From assembly GCA_965662685.1 (NCBI GenBank), contig CBFIIQ010000064.1, positions 1 to 11,590 on the forward strand: a stretch of DNA of 11,590 nucleotides, written 5' to 3'. Both the position numbers and the translations under genes were made by a program. This document shows, piece by piece, positions 1-5,905 of this stretch (the first letter of the stretch is position 1; each line of letters starts with the position of its first letter). The DNA comes from Eutrophocola sp965662685. GTDB lineage: Bacteria; Pseudomonadota; Gammaproteobacteria; Pseudomonadales; Pseudohongiellaceae. The notes under the pieces were generated by a model that did no database searches, was not told the DNA's origin, and saw only the letters and a program-made list of their open reading frames with translations.

Positions 1-59
1 AAGTTACAAGTTACAAGTTACAAGTTACAAGTTACAAGTTACAAGTTACAAGTTACAAG
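1..59. repeat. Perfect heptamer tandem array (AAGTTAC)8
   Basis: Eight uninterrupted copies of AAGTTAC fill positions 1-56, followed by a partial copy (AAG) that runs straight into the ribosome binding site of the next gene. Read in another phase the unit is ACAAGTT, which shares its ACAAG core with the arrays at 11434-11489 and 11574-11590. The array touches the window edge, so its true length and left border are unknown. There are no spacers, so it is not a CRISPR. A unit of seven is not a multiple of three and the array is upstream of the start codon, so copy-number change would alter leader or promoter spacing and not the protein. Confidence 0.97.
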
Positions 60-63
60 GGGA
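57..63 (+). promoter_or_regulatory. Shine-Dalgarno AAGGGGA deciding a TTG start
   Basis: AAGGGGA lies six bases before the TTG at 70 and has strong purine-rich complementarity to the 16S 3' end. No ATG or GTG in frame is better placed, and the protein family normally begins with the M-I-I-D-C-H sequence produced from this TTG. The first bases of the motif are the end of the heptamer array. Confidence 0.7.
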
Positions 64-69
64 ATACCA

Positions 70-1095
70 TTGATTATTGATTGTCATGCACACGTTTCAT
101 CACCACCACAGTTAGCGATATATAAAGCGGGCCTCGTCAGTCACCGGGGCTCCCATGGCCGGGGCGCCGTCAGGTATACCGATGAGCAGCTTATGGCGGC
201 CTGGAATAAGAAAGAGATGGCCCCCTGCGGGCATCTTGAGCATATGACCAACAACGGTCTTGATATGCAGCTGATTTCACCGCGCCCATTCCAGACCATG
301 CATTCCGAAAAGCCCGGCTATCTGGTGGAATGGTATATCCATGAAGTGAACAGGATTATTGCCGACAGTGTACGCCTGATGCCGGACCGGTTTTTTGGCG
401 TGGGTGGTTTACCCCAGCAGGGGGGAGAACCGGTCGACGTCGTGTTTGAGGAAATGGAACACTGCGTCAGGGAATATGGTTTCAAGGGCTTTCTTTTGAA
501 TCCTGATCCCTATGAAAATGATGGCAACAAGGCGCCCCCCATGGGCGATCGTTACTGGTATCCGCTGTATGAAAAGGCCTGTGAGTTTGATGTGCCACTA
601 CATATTCATACCGCCGGTTCACGCAATCCGCAGCGTGAACCTTACAGCCTTTACTTTGTTAATGAAGAAACCACCGCAGTCTATGGCTTTGTTAACTCAA
701 CAGTGTTTGAAGATTTTCCCAAGCTTAAAATTGTTGTTTCCCATGGCGGCGGTGCAATGCCTTACCAGATAGGCCGCTTTAATGCCGGCTCTGTCCGCTC
801 CGGTGCCCAGGGGGCTGATAGCAAGGGACTGTTTGTTGATCGCATGCGAAACATGTATTTCGATACCGTGTTATACAGCAAGGACGCCCTTGAACTGCTG
901 ATCAAGGTAGTGGGGGTTGATAATGTACTTTATGGCTCCGAATGCCCGGGTGTCGGTTCGTCGCTAAATGACGAGACTGGTGAGTGCTATGATAAAACGG
1001 TACCGGTCATTGACAGTATCGACTGGTTAAGTGATGTCGATAAGGAAAAAATATTTTCCGGTAATGCCAAAAAAGTATTTAACCTTGATATCTAA
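70..1095 (+). CDS. LigJ-like metal-dependent amidohydrolase (4-oxalomesaconate hydratase family)
   Basis: A 341-residue cytoplasmic TIM-barrel protein of the amidohydrolase-2 (ACMSD-like) group. From memory its closest known relative is LigJ, the zinc enzyme that hydrates 4-oxalomesaconate in the protocatechuate 4,5-cleavage pathway. Visible signatures are the N-terminal HxH (H6, H8), H178 after the WYPLYEKA segment, the SHGGGAMPY loop with H225, and the YGSECPG segment near the C-terminus. E291 in that segment stands where most amidohydrolases have Asp; LigJ also uses Glu as a metal ligand there, which favours LigJ over the ACMSD/gamma-resorcylate decarboxylase branches. The length matches LigJ and there is no signal peptide. 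The start is TTG with a strong SD. The next gene, a LigB-like dioxygenase 95 bp downstream on the same strand, fits an aromatic ring-cleavage role. The family is secure; the substrate is inferred and a related decarboxylase is possible. Confidence 0.85.
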   Translation: MIIDCHAHVSSPPQLAIYKAGLVSHRGSHGRGAVRYTDEQLMAAWNKKEMAPCGHLEHMTNNGLDMQLISPRPFQTMHSEKPGYLVEWYIHEVNRIIADSVRLMPDRFFGVGGLPQQGGEPVDVVFEEMEHCVREYGFKGFLLNPDPYENDGNKAPPMGDRYWYPLYEKACEFDVPLHIHTAGSRNPQREPYSLYFVNEETTAVYGFVNSTVFEDFPKLKIVVSHGGGAMPYQIGRFNAGSVRSGAQGADSKGLFVDRMRNMYFDTVLYSKDALELLIKVVGVDNVLYGSECPGVGSSLNDETGECYDKTVPVIDSIDWLSDVDKEKIFSGNAKKVFNLDI

Positions 1096-1190
1096 AACTC
1101 TCGATTAATTTTTGCAAGTAAATTTTATATCTTCACAGATGATTGAAAAAGTTGGCAAGGTTTTAATCGCTTTAAAATGGAAGCAATTGA

Positions 1191-2204
1191 ATGGCTGAAA
1201 TAGTCCTGGGCATGTGGACCACTCATGGTCCTATCCTTAACACTACACCGGAAGAGTGGATGCTTCGTGTCATCAATGACAAGCGTATACCTCACTGGTT
1301 TAGGGGCAAGCAGTATTCCTTTGAAGAGTTAACAGCATTGCGTAAAGACGAAAACTTTGCCACACAATTTACGCTGGAAGAGCGCACTCGCCGCCATGCA
1401 AGGTGTCAGTCTGGCGTGGCAAAACTTGCTGAAATCTGGAAGCAGGTGAAACCGGATGTGGCGGTTATCATGGGGAATGACCAGCGCGAGCTGGTGCTGC
1501 CAAGTCTGCAGCCCATGTTCACCGTTTATCATGGCGATACTTTCTGGCAGCAACCCTTACCGGAAGAAAAATCGGCAAAACTGCCAATTGGCATTAAGGA
1601 AAGTGAGTGGGCATACCGCCCTGAACAGGAAGTGATCTGGCCAGGATTGCCAGAACTGGCGCATAAGGTCATTGAAAAAGGGCTGGACAGTGGCTTTGAT
1701 TTTGCAACATCCAGTGAATGGCCCGACATGGGTGATAACCATCATCATGTGGGGACTCCCCATGCTTTCAGTTGGGTGATTCGCAGGGTCATGGAAGATG
1801 CCGCAGTGCCCACTCTGCCCATTATCAGCAATACTTTTTTTCCACCGAATCAGCCCACGGCAAAGCGCTGTTTTGAAATGGGGCAGCTGGTCGGTGAATG
1901 TATCAGGGCGTGGGACAGTAATTTAAAGGTTGCGGTTTTTGGCTCCGGAGGGATGAGCCATTTCACTATCGATGAAGATCTGGATCAGCAATTTCTGAAT
2001 TCCCTGCAAACCCGGGATAAACACTTCCTTACCACTGTTCCACAGAATATCCTGATGCAGGGAACATCCGAGTACCGTAACTGGATTGCTGCAGCTGGCG
2101 CTCTTTTTGATAGCGATCTTAAAGGCGATACTATTGATTATATTCCCTGCTATAGAAGTGAGGCAGGCACGGGAACTGCCCAGGGCTTTGTTAGCTGGAG
2201 CTGA
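1191..2204 (+). CDS. LigB-like class III extradiol ring-cleavage dioxygenase homologue (Gln variant)
   Basis: A 337-residue cytoplasmic protein of the LigB superfamily (PF02900 type), whose members cleave catecholic rings with non-haem Fe(II). H12 in the TTHGP segment matches the first iron ligand of LigB, E294 in the SEYRNW segment matches the glutamate ligand, and H257 in GSGGMSHF matches the catalytic base. H184-H186 and H191 lie where LigB has its active-site DHG. The second iron ligand (His of NDH in LigB) is Q98 here (NDQ). The FPPNQPTAKRCFEMG segment is also family-typical. It is slightly longer than LigB because of an insert around residues 20-70. ATG at 1191 is preceded by a TGGAAG SD at 1178-1183. 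No separate LigA-like small subunit is present. It is probably co-expressed with the LigJ-like gene. Family is confident; catalytic activity and substrate are uncertain because of the His-to-Gln change. Confidence 0.82.
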   Translation: MAEIVLGMWTTHGPILNTTPEEWMLRVINDKRIPHWFRGKQYSFEELTALRKDENFATQFTLEERTRRHARCQSGVAKLAEIWKQVKPDVAVIMGNDQRELVLPSLQPMFTVYHGDTFWQQPLPEEKSAKLPIGIKESEWAYRPEQEVIWPGLPELAHKVIEKGLDSGFDFATSSEWPDMGDNHHHVGTPHAFSWVIRRVMEDAAVPTLPIISNTFFPPNQPTAKRCFEMGQLVGECIRAWDSNLKVAVFGSGGMSHFTIDEDLDQQFLNSLQTRDKHFLTTVPQNILMQGTSEYRNWIAAAGALFDSDLKGDTIDYIPCYRSEAGTGTAQGFVSWS

Positions 2205-2266
2205 TATGTCTGGTCAGAATTAGAAAAACGGTGCACCTTTAATGATAATGATGACGCTTATAACCG

Positions 2267-2295
2267 TTGTGATAAGATCGCTGGAAAATTATAAA
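2267..2295 (+). promoter_or_regulatory. Candidate sigma-70 promoter for the small secreted protein and MFS genes
   Basis: TTGTGA (2267-2272, -35) and TATAAA (2290-2295, -10) are separated by exactly 17 bases. Transcription would begin near 2302, about 30 bases before the SD-supported TTG start at 2332. It lies in the 127-bp gap after the dioxygenase gene and would drive the secreted protein and the transporter as a second unit. Read by eye; no score was computed. Confidence 0.5.
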
Positions 2296-2331
2296 AAAAT
2301 ATTCGAAGTAGTTGTATCCGGGGGACGGGCA

Positions 2332-2721
2332 TTGAAATTTAAGACCATAGTTCTATCTTTAACAACATTGTTTTCTGCGCTTTTGGGCGTGCAGGTCAGT
2401 GCCCAGGAAGGGCATCCACTGAAAGGTACCTGGCGCGGGGAAGTTAATGTTGAAGGTGACAGCCAGGCGCTGGTGATTATCATGGATTATGAGGATGATA
2501 GTATCAGCGGCCTGATCAATCCGGGTCGCAGCTCCTTCCGTTTTTCCGCTGCTGTTCTGGATGCCCCAAACTGGACTGTTACCGCCAGTGCCATAACGCG
2601 CGATGATATCGCCGTCCAGTTTACCGCAACACTGCACGAGATTGGTGCTCGCAACAGATATCTGGAGGGTACCTGGACTCAAGCCGGTAGCAATTATCCT
2701 TTTAAAGTAACTCGCGAATAG
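2332..2721 (+). CDS. Small secreted protein of unknown function, beta-rich
   Basis: Starting at the TTG at 2332 gives 129 residues with a clean Sec signal peptide (LKFK n-region, leucine-rich core, cleavage after VSAQ or nearby) and a mature part beginning EGHPLKGTW. The frame stays open up to an ATG at 2242, but that start puts 30 extra residues before the signal peptide and spans the -35/-10 elements at 2267-2295; TTG has a GGGGGA SD (2320-2325) six bases upstream. The mature protein alternates polar and hydrophobic residues, with GTW motifs near both ends (KGTWRGEV and EGTWTQAG), consistent with a small periplasmic beta-barrel or sandwich. I recall similar GTW-containing secreted proteins in other proteobacteria and acidobacteria but no assigned function. 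The MFS gene follows 41 bp downstream, so the two are probably co-transcribed. Confidence 0.75.
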   Translation: MKFKTIVLSLTTLFSALLGVQVSAQEGHPLKGTWRGEVNVEGDSQALVIIMDYEDDSISGLINPGRSSFRFSAAVLDAPNWTVTASAITRDDIAVQFTATLHEIGARNRYLEGTWTQAGSNYPFKVTRE

Positions 2722-2762
2722 ACGAGACTTTAACGGCTTAATAAGAGAGGGGGAAATTAGTC

Positions 2763-4037
2763 ATGACAACCATGCAGGAAATGAAAGAAAACTGGGTGGT
2801 ACTTGTCATTGCCTTCTCGCTGGTATTTTTTTCCTTCGGTGTACCAAATTTTTCCCTGCCCTGGATCTATCGTCCTGCCATGGATGAATTTGGCTGGAGT
2901 AATGCCCAGGTAAATCTGCTTTCCACGGCGAAGTTTCTGGTGGGCGCTCTGGCGGCCCTGGGTATGGGGATCATGATTGACCGGGTGGGTGGTAAGGTGT
3001 CTGTCTTACTGGGTGCCCTGAGTGGCGGTTTCGCCATGTTGATGTTTCTTGCGGCAACCAATCTTCCTGTTTATTACCTGGCCGGTGGCATGCTGGGACT
3101 TTCTGCTTCCTCGATTGTTGCAGCCATGAAAGTCATTGTGTCACGACTGTTTGATATTAATCAGGGTATCGCTATCGGCATTGTTTTGGGCGGCACCAGT
3201 GCAGGACAACTGGTCATGCCCTTGATCTGGTCACCTCTGCTTGATGCGGGAATTAACTGGCGCGAAATTTTTGCTACGCTGAGTCTGGGTTCATTTCTGA
3301 TCTCCACCCCCTTGTGGATTATATTTATGGCAAAAACCGGAAAGACCCAGGATATTATCAATGCCAGTTCCGCAGCCCATAAAGATGGCCTGACCATGTG
3401 GGGACATTTCAAGGAAGTTTGCCAGGAAAAAAGCTTCTGGCTTCTTGCAATTGCCATTTTCCTGGTGTCTGCGGTAGATCAGGCGCTGATGCAAAACTAT
3501 GTCACCTTTTTGCGTTCAGACCGAGGACTCAATCATCGTGATTTTGCCTGGCTGGTGAGCCTTGTCAGCGTTCTGGCCATTGCCTCGAAAGTGGGCTCGG
3601 GCTGGTTCTATGACCGCTTCTCCATTCCCGGCATTCGCTTCTTCTATTTTATGCTTGGCGCATCGGTGATTCTGGCGCTGCCAGTCACCGGTATTGGTAC
3701 TATGGCGATTTTCCTGATCGTGCGTAATGTTGCCCATGGCGGTATGATTGTCGAAGCACCTGTGATCACCAAGCATTATCTGGGGCCCCGTAACCTGGGC
3801 ATGACTATCGGAGTGGTGTCTGTTTTTGTAAATCTGGGGTTTGCCGCAGGTCCGCCATTACTTGGCTATCTATACGATCTTAATGGTAATTATACCTTCG
3901 GCTTTGTGCTGTATTCAGGTGTCGCCATACTCGCCGGGATATGTCTGCTGCCACTGAAGCCGCGTTACTGGACACCACCGAGTAAACGCAAGCAGGAAGA
4001 CCCCGGCACGGCGTCAATGCAACCCGCTGCTTCCTGA
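2763..4037 (+). CDS. MFS transporter, 12 TM, likely organic-acid importer
   Basis: A 424-residue inner-membrane protein with about twelve hydrophobic segments in two halves, joined by a polar loop near residues 190-222 (TGKTQD to HFKEVCQEKS). The MFS loop 2-3 signature is present as GIMIDRVGGK (residues 69-78), and its weaker copy GWFYDRF occurs in the equivalent loop of the second half. The N-terminal layout, with a long first helix followed by PWIYRPAMDEFGW, resembles monocarboxylate and oxalate/formate-type porters. The charged C-terminal tail should be cytoplasmic. The ATG at 2763 follows a strong GAGAGGGGGA SD (2745-2754). Position downstream of LigJ/LigB-like genes suggests uptake of an aromatic acid or a ring-cleavage product; that substrate is inference, and efflux cannot be excluded. 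It is followed by a terminator at 4067-4097. Confidence 0.88.
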   Translation: MTTMQEMKENWVVLVIAFSLVFFSFGVPNFSLPWIYRPAMDEFGWSNAQVNLLSTAKFLVGALAALGMGIMIDRVGGKVSVLLGALSGGFAMLMFLAATNLPVYYLAGGMLGLSASSIVAAMKVIVSRLFDINQGIAIGIVLGGTSAGQLVMPLIWSPLLDAGINWREIFATLSLGSFLISTPLWIIFMAKTGKTQDIINASSAAHKDGLTMWGHFKEVCQEKSFWLLAIAIFLVSAVDQALMQNYVTFLRSDRGLNHRDFAWLVSLVSVLAIASKVGSGWFYDRFSIPGIRFFYFMLGASVILALPVTGIGTMAIFLIVRNVAHGGMIVEAPVITKHYLGPRNLGMTIGVVSVFVNLGFAAGPPLLGYLYDLNGNYTFGFVLYSGVAILAGICLLPLKPRYWTPPSKRKQEDPGTASMQPAAS

Positions 4038-4066
4038 CTTCGCGATTGACAGAGATTAAACCAGTG

Positions 4067-4097
4067 AAAAAAAAGAGACCCTCAGGCCTCTTTTTTT
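4067..4097. terminator. Bidirectional rho-independent terminator
   Basis: The stem GAGACC/GGCCTC (4075-4080 with 4085-4090, one A-C mismatch, CTCA loop) is flanked by eight A on the left and seven T on the right, so it gives a hairpin plus U-tract on either strand. It sits between the convergent MFS gene (ends 4037) and the minus-strand secreted protein (ends 4127), where it can stop both transcripts. Confidence 0.85.
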
Positions 4098-4126
4098 GTT
4101 CATGTTTTATAAAAAGTAAAAGCTGT

Positions 4127-4891
4127 TTACTGCACCAGACTTTCATTGCCCATCATGTGGAACTGGTCAATATTATTATCCTGGCAGAAGTATTCGATGA
4201 ACTCCTGATCCGGCTCCCAGGTTTTGGTCCAGACCGTTGACCAGGGTGCAGTATAAGCCTCGGGATCATCGATGGTGATTGCATAACGCAGGGTATCCAT
4301 CTGCGGGCGTGAAATACGTTCTTCTAAATGCAGGCTTTCGGTATGAGGGTAGCCTTCACGGTGAATCCAGAAGCGCTCATTAAAGCCGATAGTATCCACG
4401 ATCAGGGTATCGCCTTCCCAGCGTCCTACCGAATGTCCAAAGTAGGAAGGATTAATATAGTCTGGATGACCGCGGCCATCCATATGGATTTCACGCCAGG
4501 GCCGTGTTGAGCCGCCGGAATGAATAAAAATCTTGCTCATATGAGGAACCTGAACCAGTTGTAAACCGAATGGTACGGCAAACTGACGCGGTCCACCGGG
4601 GGGGGCGCAGCGTACATGGGGGTCGTCTTTAGCCAGAGTGGCCTGACGATAATCATAGAGCGCCCGTGCCCATGGCTTGAACGGGACTTCGTCAGGTGGC
4701 GGGTAATCCGCGCCTGCAACCATCGGGCCGGGTCCACGTCCCCACAGTCCCAGTCCATCTTCCTGAGGCCCCAGGTTAGGCGTGCCATCAGCCAGTCTGG
4801 GCGCCGGTCCCCGGGGGTTATATTCGGCAGCTGAAACAGCGGCACTCAGTATGCTCGTTAAAAGCACTAAACACGAAGTGAGTTTTCTCAT
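4127..4891 (-). CDS. Conserved secreted protein of unknown function
   Basis: A 254-residue protein with a Sec signal peptide (MRKL n-region, leucine/serine core, cleavage about residue 21-22, AVSAA). The proline/glycine-rich segment at 25-75 is followed by the most conserved-looking part, residues 130-175: RPWREIHMDGRGHP, then the GHSVGRWEGDT segment, then VDTIGFNERFW. Near the end comes DDPEAYTAPW. I recognise this motif order from secreted hypothetical proteins that are especially numerous in Acidobacteria, but know of no proven function. C95 and C236 are the only cysteines expected in the mature chain and could form a disulfide. The start has only a weak SD. It lies 41 bp downstream of the DUF6152-type gene and is probably translated from the same mRNA. 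The repeated aromatic and His residues could bind a ligand, but no catalytic motif is recognisable. Confidence 0.8.
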   Translation of the reverse strand: MRKLTSCLVLLTSILSAAVSAAEYNPRGPAPRLADGTPNLGPQEDGLGLWGRGPGPMVAGADYPPPDEVPFKPWARALYDYRQATLAKDDPHVRCAPPGGPRQFAVPFGLQLVQVPHMSKIFIHSGGSTRPWREIHMDGRGHPDYINPSYFGHSVGRWEGDTLIVDTIGFNERFWIHREGYPHTESLHLEERISRPQMDTLRYAITIDDPEAYTAPWSTVWTKTWEPDQEFIEYFCQDNNIDQFHMMGNESLVQ

Positions 4892-4932
4892 GATGTTTGT
4901 CTTACTACTCTTATTCTAATTATTTTTATTGG

Positions 4933-5328
4933 TTAATTTTCCTGTCGGGAAAAAAGACGTTTACCGGTATCTTCGATAACAACCGAGCTGGCACTCATGG
5001 AAGAGCTGCCGTCACGGGCAAGGGCACCTTCTACAATCAGGAAATCTCCCAAAACAAGGGATTCCCGATTCCAGCCTTGTCGCTGCATTGAAACCGGGGA
5101 GCCCAGTTCACATGCCCAGGTGGATACTTCACCGGTTTCAGGATCTTCCACATCAATATAAAAATAGGCATGTGGATTTAACCATTCCACTTTGACTACC
5201 ACGCCAGTGATTTCTTTACGGGCATCGGCATCGTATTGTGCGGTAAAGGCATGATGCGAAAGAACGGCCTGGCTGCCTGATAATGCAGTTACCAACAAAA
5301 AAATAGCTGTAGTTGAACGAAAAGTCAT
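4933..5328 (-). CDS. DUF6152-type small secreted protein
   Basis: A 131-residue protein with a signal peptide (MTFRST n-region, cleavage near residue 24, giving a mature N-terminus HHAFTAQYD). The body matches my memory of DUF6152: ITGVVVKVEWLNPHAYFYIDV (39-59), a central WACELGSP (71-78), a GWNRESLVLGD segment, and the C-terminal VVIEDTGKRLF. This resembles a small OB-fold-like beta barrel that would act in the periplasm. The biochemical role is unknown. The exposed HH at the new N-terminus and H53 in NPH could bind a metal, which is speculation. An AGGGGA SD lies upstream of the ATG at 5328. It is the first gene of a two-gene minus-strand unit with the 254-residue secreted protein. Confidence 0.85.
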   Translation of the reverse strand: MTFRSTTAIFLLVTALSGSQAVLSHHAFTAQYDADARKEITGVVVKVEWLNPHAYFYIDVEDPETGEVSTWACELGSPVSMQRQGWNRESLVLGDFLIVEGALARDGSSSMSASSVVIEDTGKRLFSRQEN

Positions 5329-5349
5329 TACCTGGCTTCCCCTAATAAG

Positions 5350-5371
5350 CTGATTTTTATCAAGAAATCAG
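5350..5371 (-). promoter_or_regulatory. Leader stem-loop before DUF6152-type gene
   Basis: CTGATTT (5350-5356) and AAATCAG (5365-5371) form a perfect 7-bp stem with an 8-base loop, ending about 21 bases before the minus-strand ATG and just upstream of its SD. It could influence translation or mRNA stability; there is no U-tract after it. Confidence 0.35.
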
Positions 5372-5427
5372 AAATTTTGTAAGTTTTCAATTATCAGGTT
5401 ATCACAAAACATTTACATGTCTATGGC

Positions 5428-5444
5428 TGTTAAACGCTTTCACA
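5428..5444. promoter_or_regulatory. Operator-like palindrome, LacI/GalR style
   Basis: TGTTAAACGCTTTCACA has the dyad TGTnAAAnnnTTTnACA with a central CG, similar in layout to LacI/GalR-family operators. It is 100 bp upstream of the minus-strand start at 5328, a plausible place to control that unit. No regulator gene is in the window, and the call rests on the symmetry only. Confidence 0.3.
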
Positions 5445-5772
5445 ATTTATCCCATATAGAGCTGTGTATTTGAACAACCCTCCTTTTGTTTAAAGGTTTC
5501 GGGGGGTATTTAAAATAATTATATTTCGTAAGAATTCCTAAAGAAACGCGTGCTGATCTGCACAACATGGAAAAAGCAAAGGTGCCGGATTATGTATTAC
5601 CTTGTGCCAGTAAATTGTTGTATCAGGATAATTCTCAAGGTATGGAAACGAATTGTCAGTAACAGATTCTCCATGGCTTCTTACTACTGGATCTGAAGAT
5701 CACTACTGATATTAAAGCTACTGGCATCTGTTTGATCCATCTCAAAGGCTGTATATCGTTTTAGCGTTTTAC

Positions 5773-5801
5773 TTGGCACTGTATTTTGTGTCTTGAGTAA
5801 T
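5773..5801 (+). promoter_or_regulatory. Candidate promoter of the efflux operon
   Basis: TTGGCA (5773-5778, five of six to the -35 consensus) is followed after 17 bases by AGTAAT (5796-5801, four of six to the -10 consensus). It would give a leader of about 95 bases before the outer-membrane factor ATG at 5906. TTGTGT (5786) with GATAAT (5811) at 19 bases is a weaker alternative. Confidence 0.3.
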
Positions 5802-5863
5802 GCTACTGCTGATAATAAACGTTGAAGCTTGCCGGACGCCAGGTTTGCCCCATTCAAGACGAT

Positions 5864-5880
5864 CCTGTTTTATAAACAGG
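5864..5880 (+). promoter_or_regulatory. Leader stem-loop before efflux operon
   Basis: CCTGTTT and AAACAGG pair perfectly over 7 bp around a TAT loop, ending 25 bases before the ATG at 5906. No T-run follows, so it is not a normal terminator. It may be an operator dyad or an mRNA structure near the start. Confidence 0.35.
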
Positions 5881-5905
5881 CCTTCGTTGAAATCGAGTAT
5901 TACCA

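Larger units (their letters stand above)
5329..5905. other. 577-bp divergent intergenic region
   Basis: This AT-rich stretch separates the minus-strand secreted-protein unit from the plus-strand efflux operon. It holds a leader stem-loop (5350-5371), an operator-like palindrome (5428-5444), a small CCTTT/AAAGG hairpin (5482-5496), a palindrome framed by direct repeats (5683-5708), a candidate promoter (5773-5801) and a second leader stem-loop (5864-5880). A 31-codon frame at 5568-5663 lacks an SD and resembles nothing I know. I see no tRNA and no convincing gene. Confidence 0.6.

Noticed and set aside
1..59. CRISPR-like repeat array
   Set aside because: Units of 7 bp follow one another without spacers, and no cas gene is present.
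1096..1190. Possible promoter between the LigJ-like and LigB-like genes
   Set aside because: TTGAAA at 1143 has no acceptable -10 hexamer at 16-18 bases; the gap is better read as an operon spacer.
2242..2331. ATG start at 2242 for the secreted protein
   Set aside because: It would place a promoter inside the gene and 30 residues before the signal peptide; TTG at 2332 has the SD.
5482..5496. CCTTT/AAAGG hairpin as a terminator
   Set aside because: Only 5 bp of mostly A-T stem, followed by a G-run instead of T on the plus strand, and no gene ends nearby.
5568..5663. 31-codon reading frame in the divergent gap (MEKAKVPDYVLP...)
   Set aside because: No SD, no recognisable family, and short length; more likely chance than a small gene.
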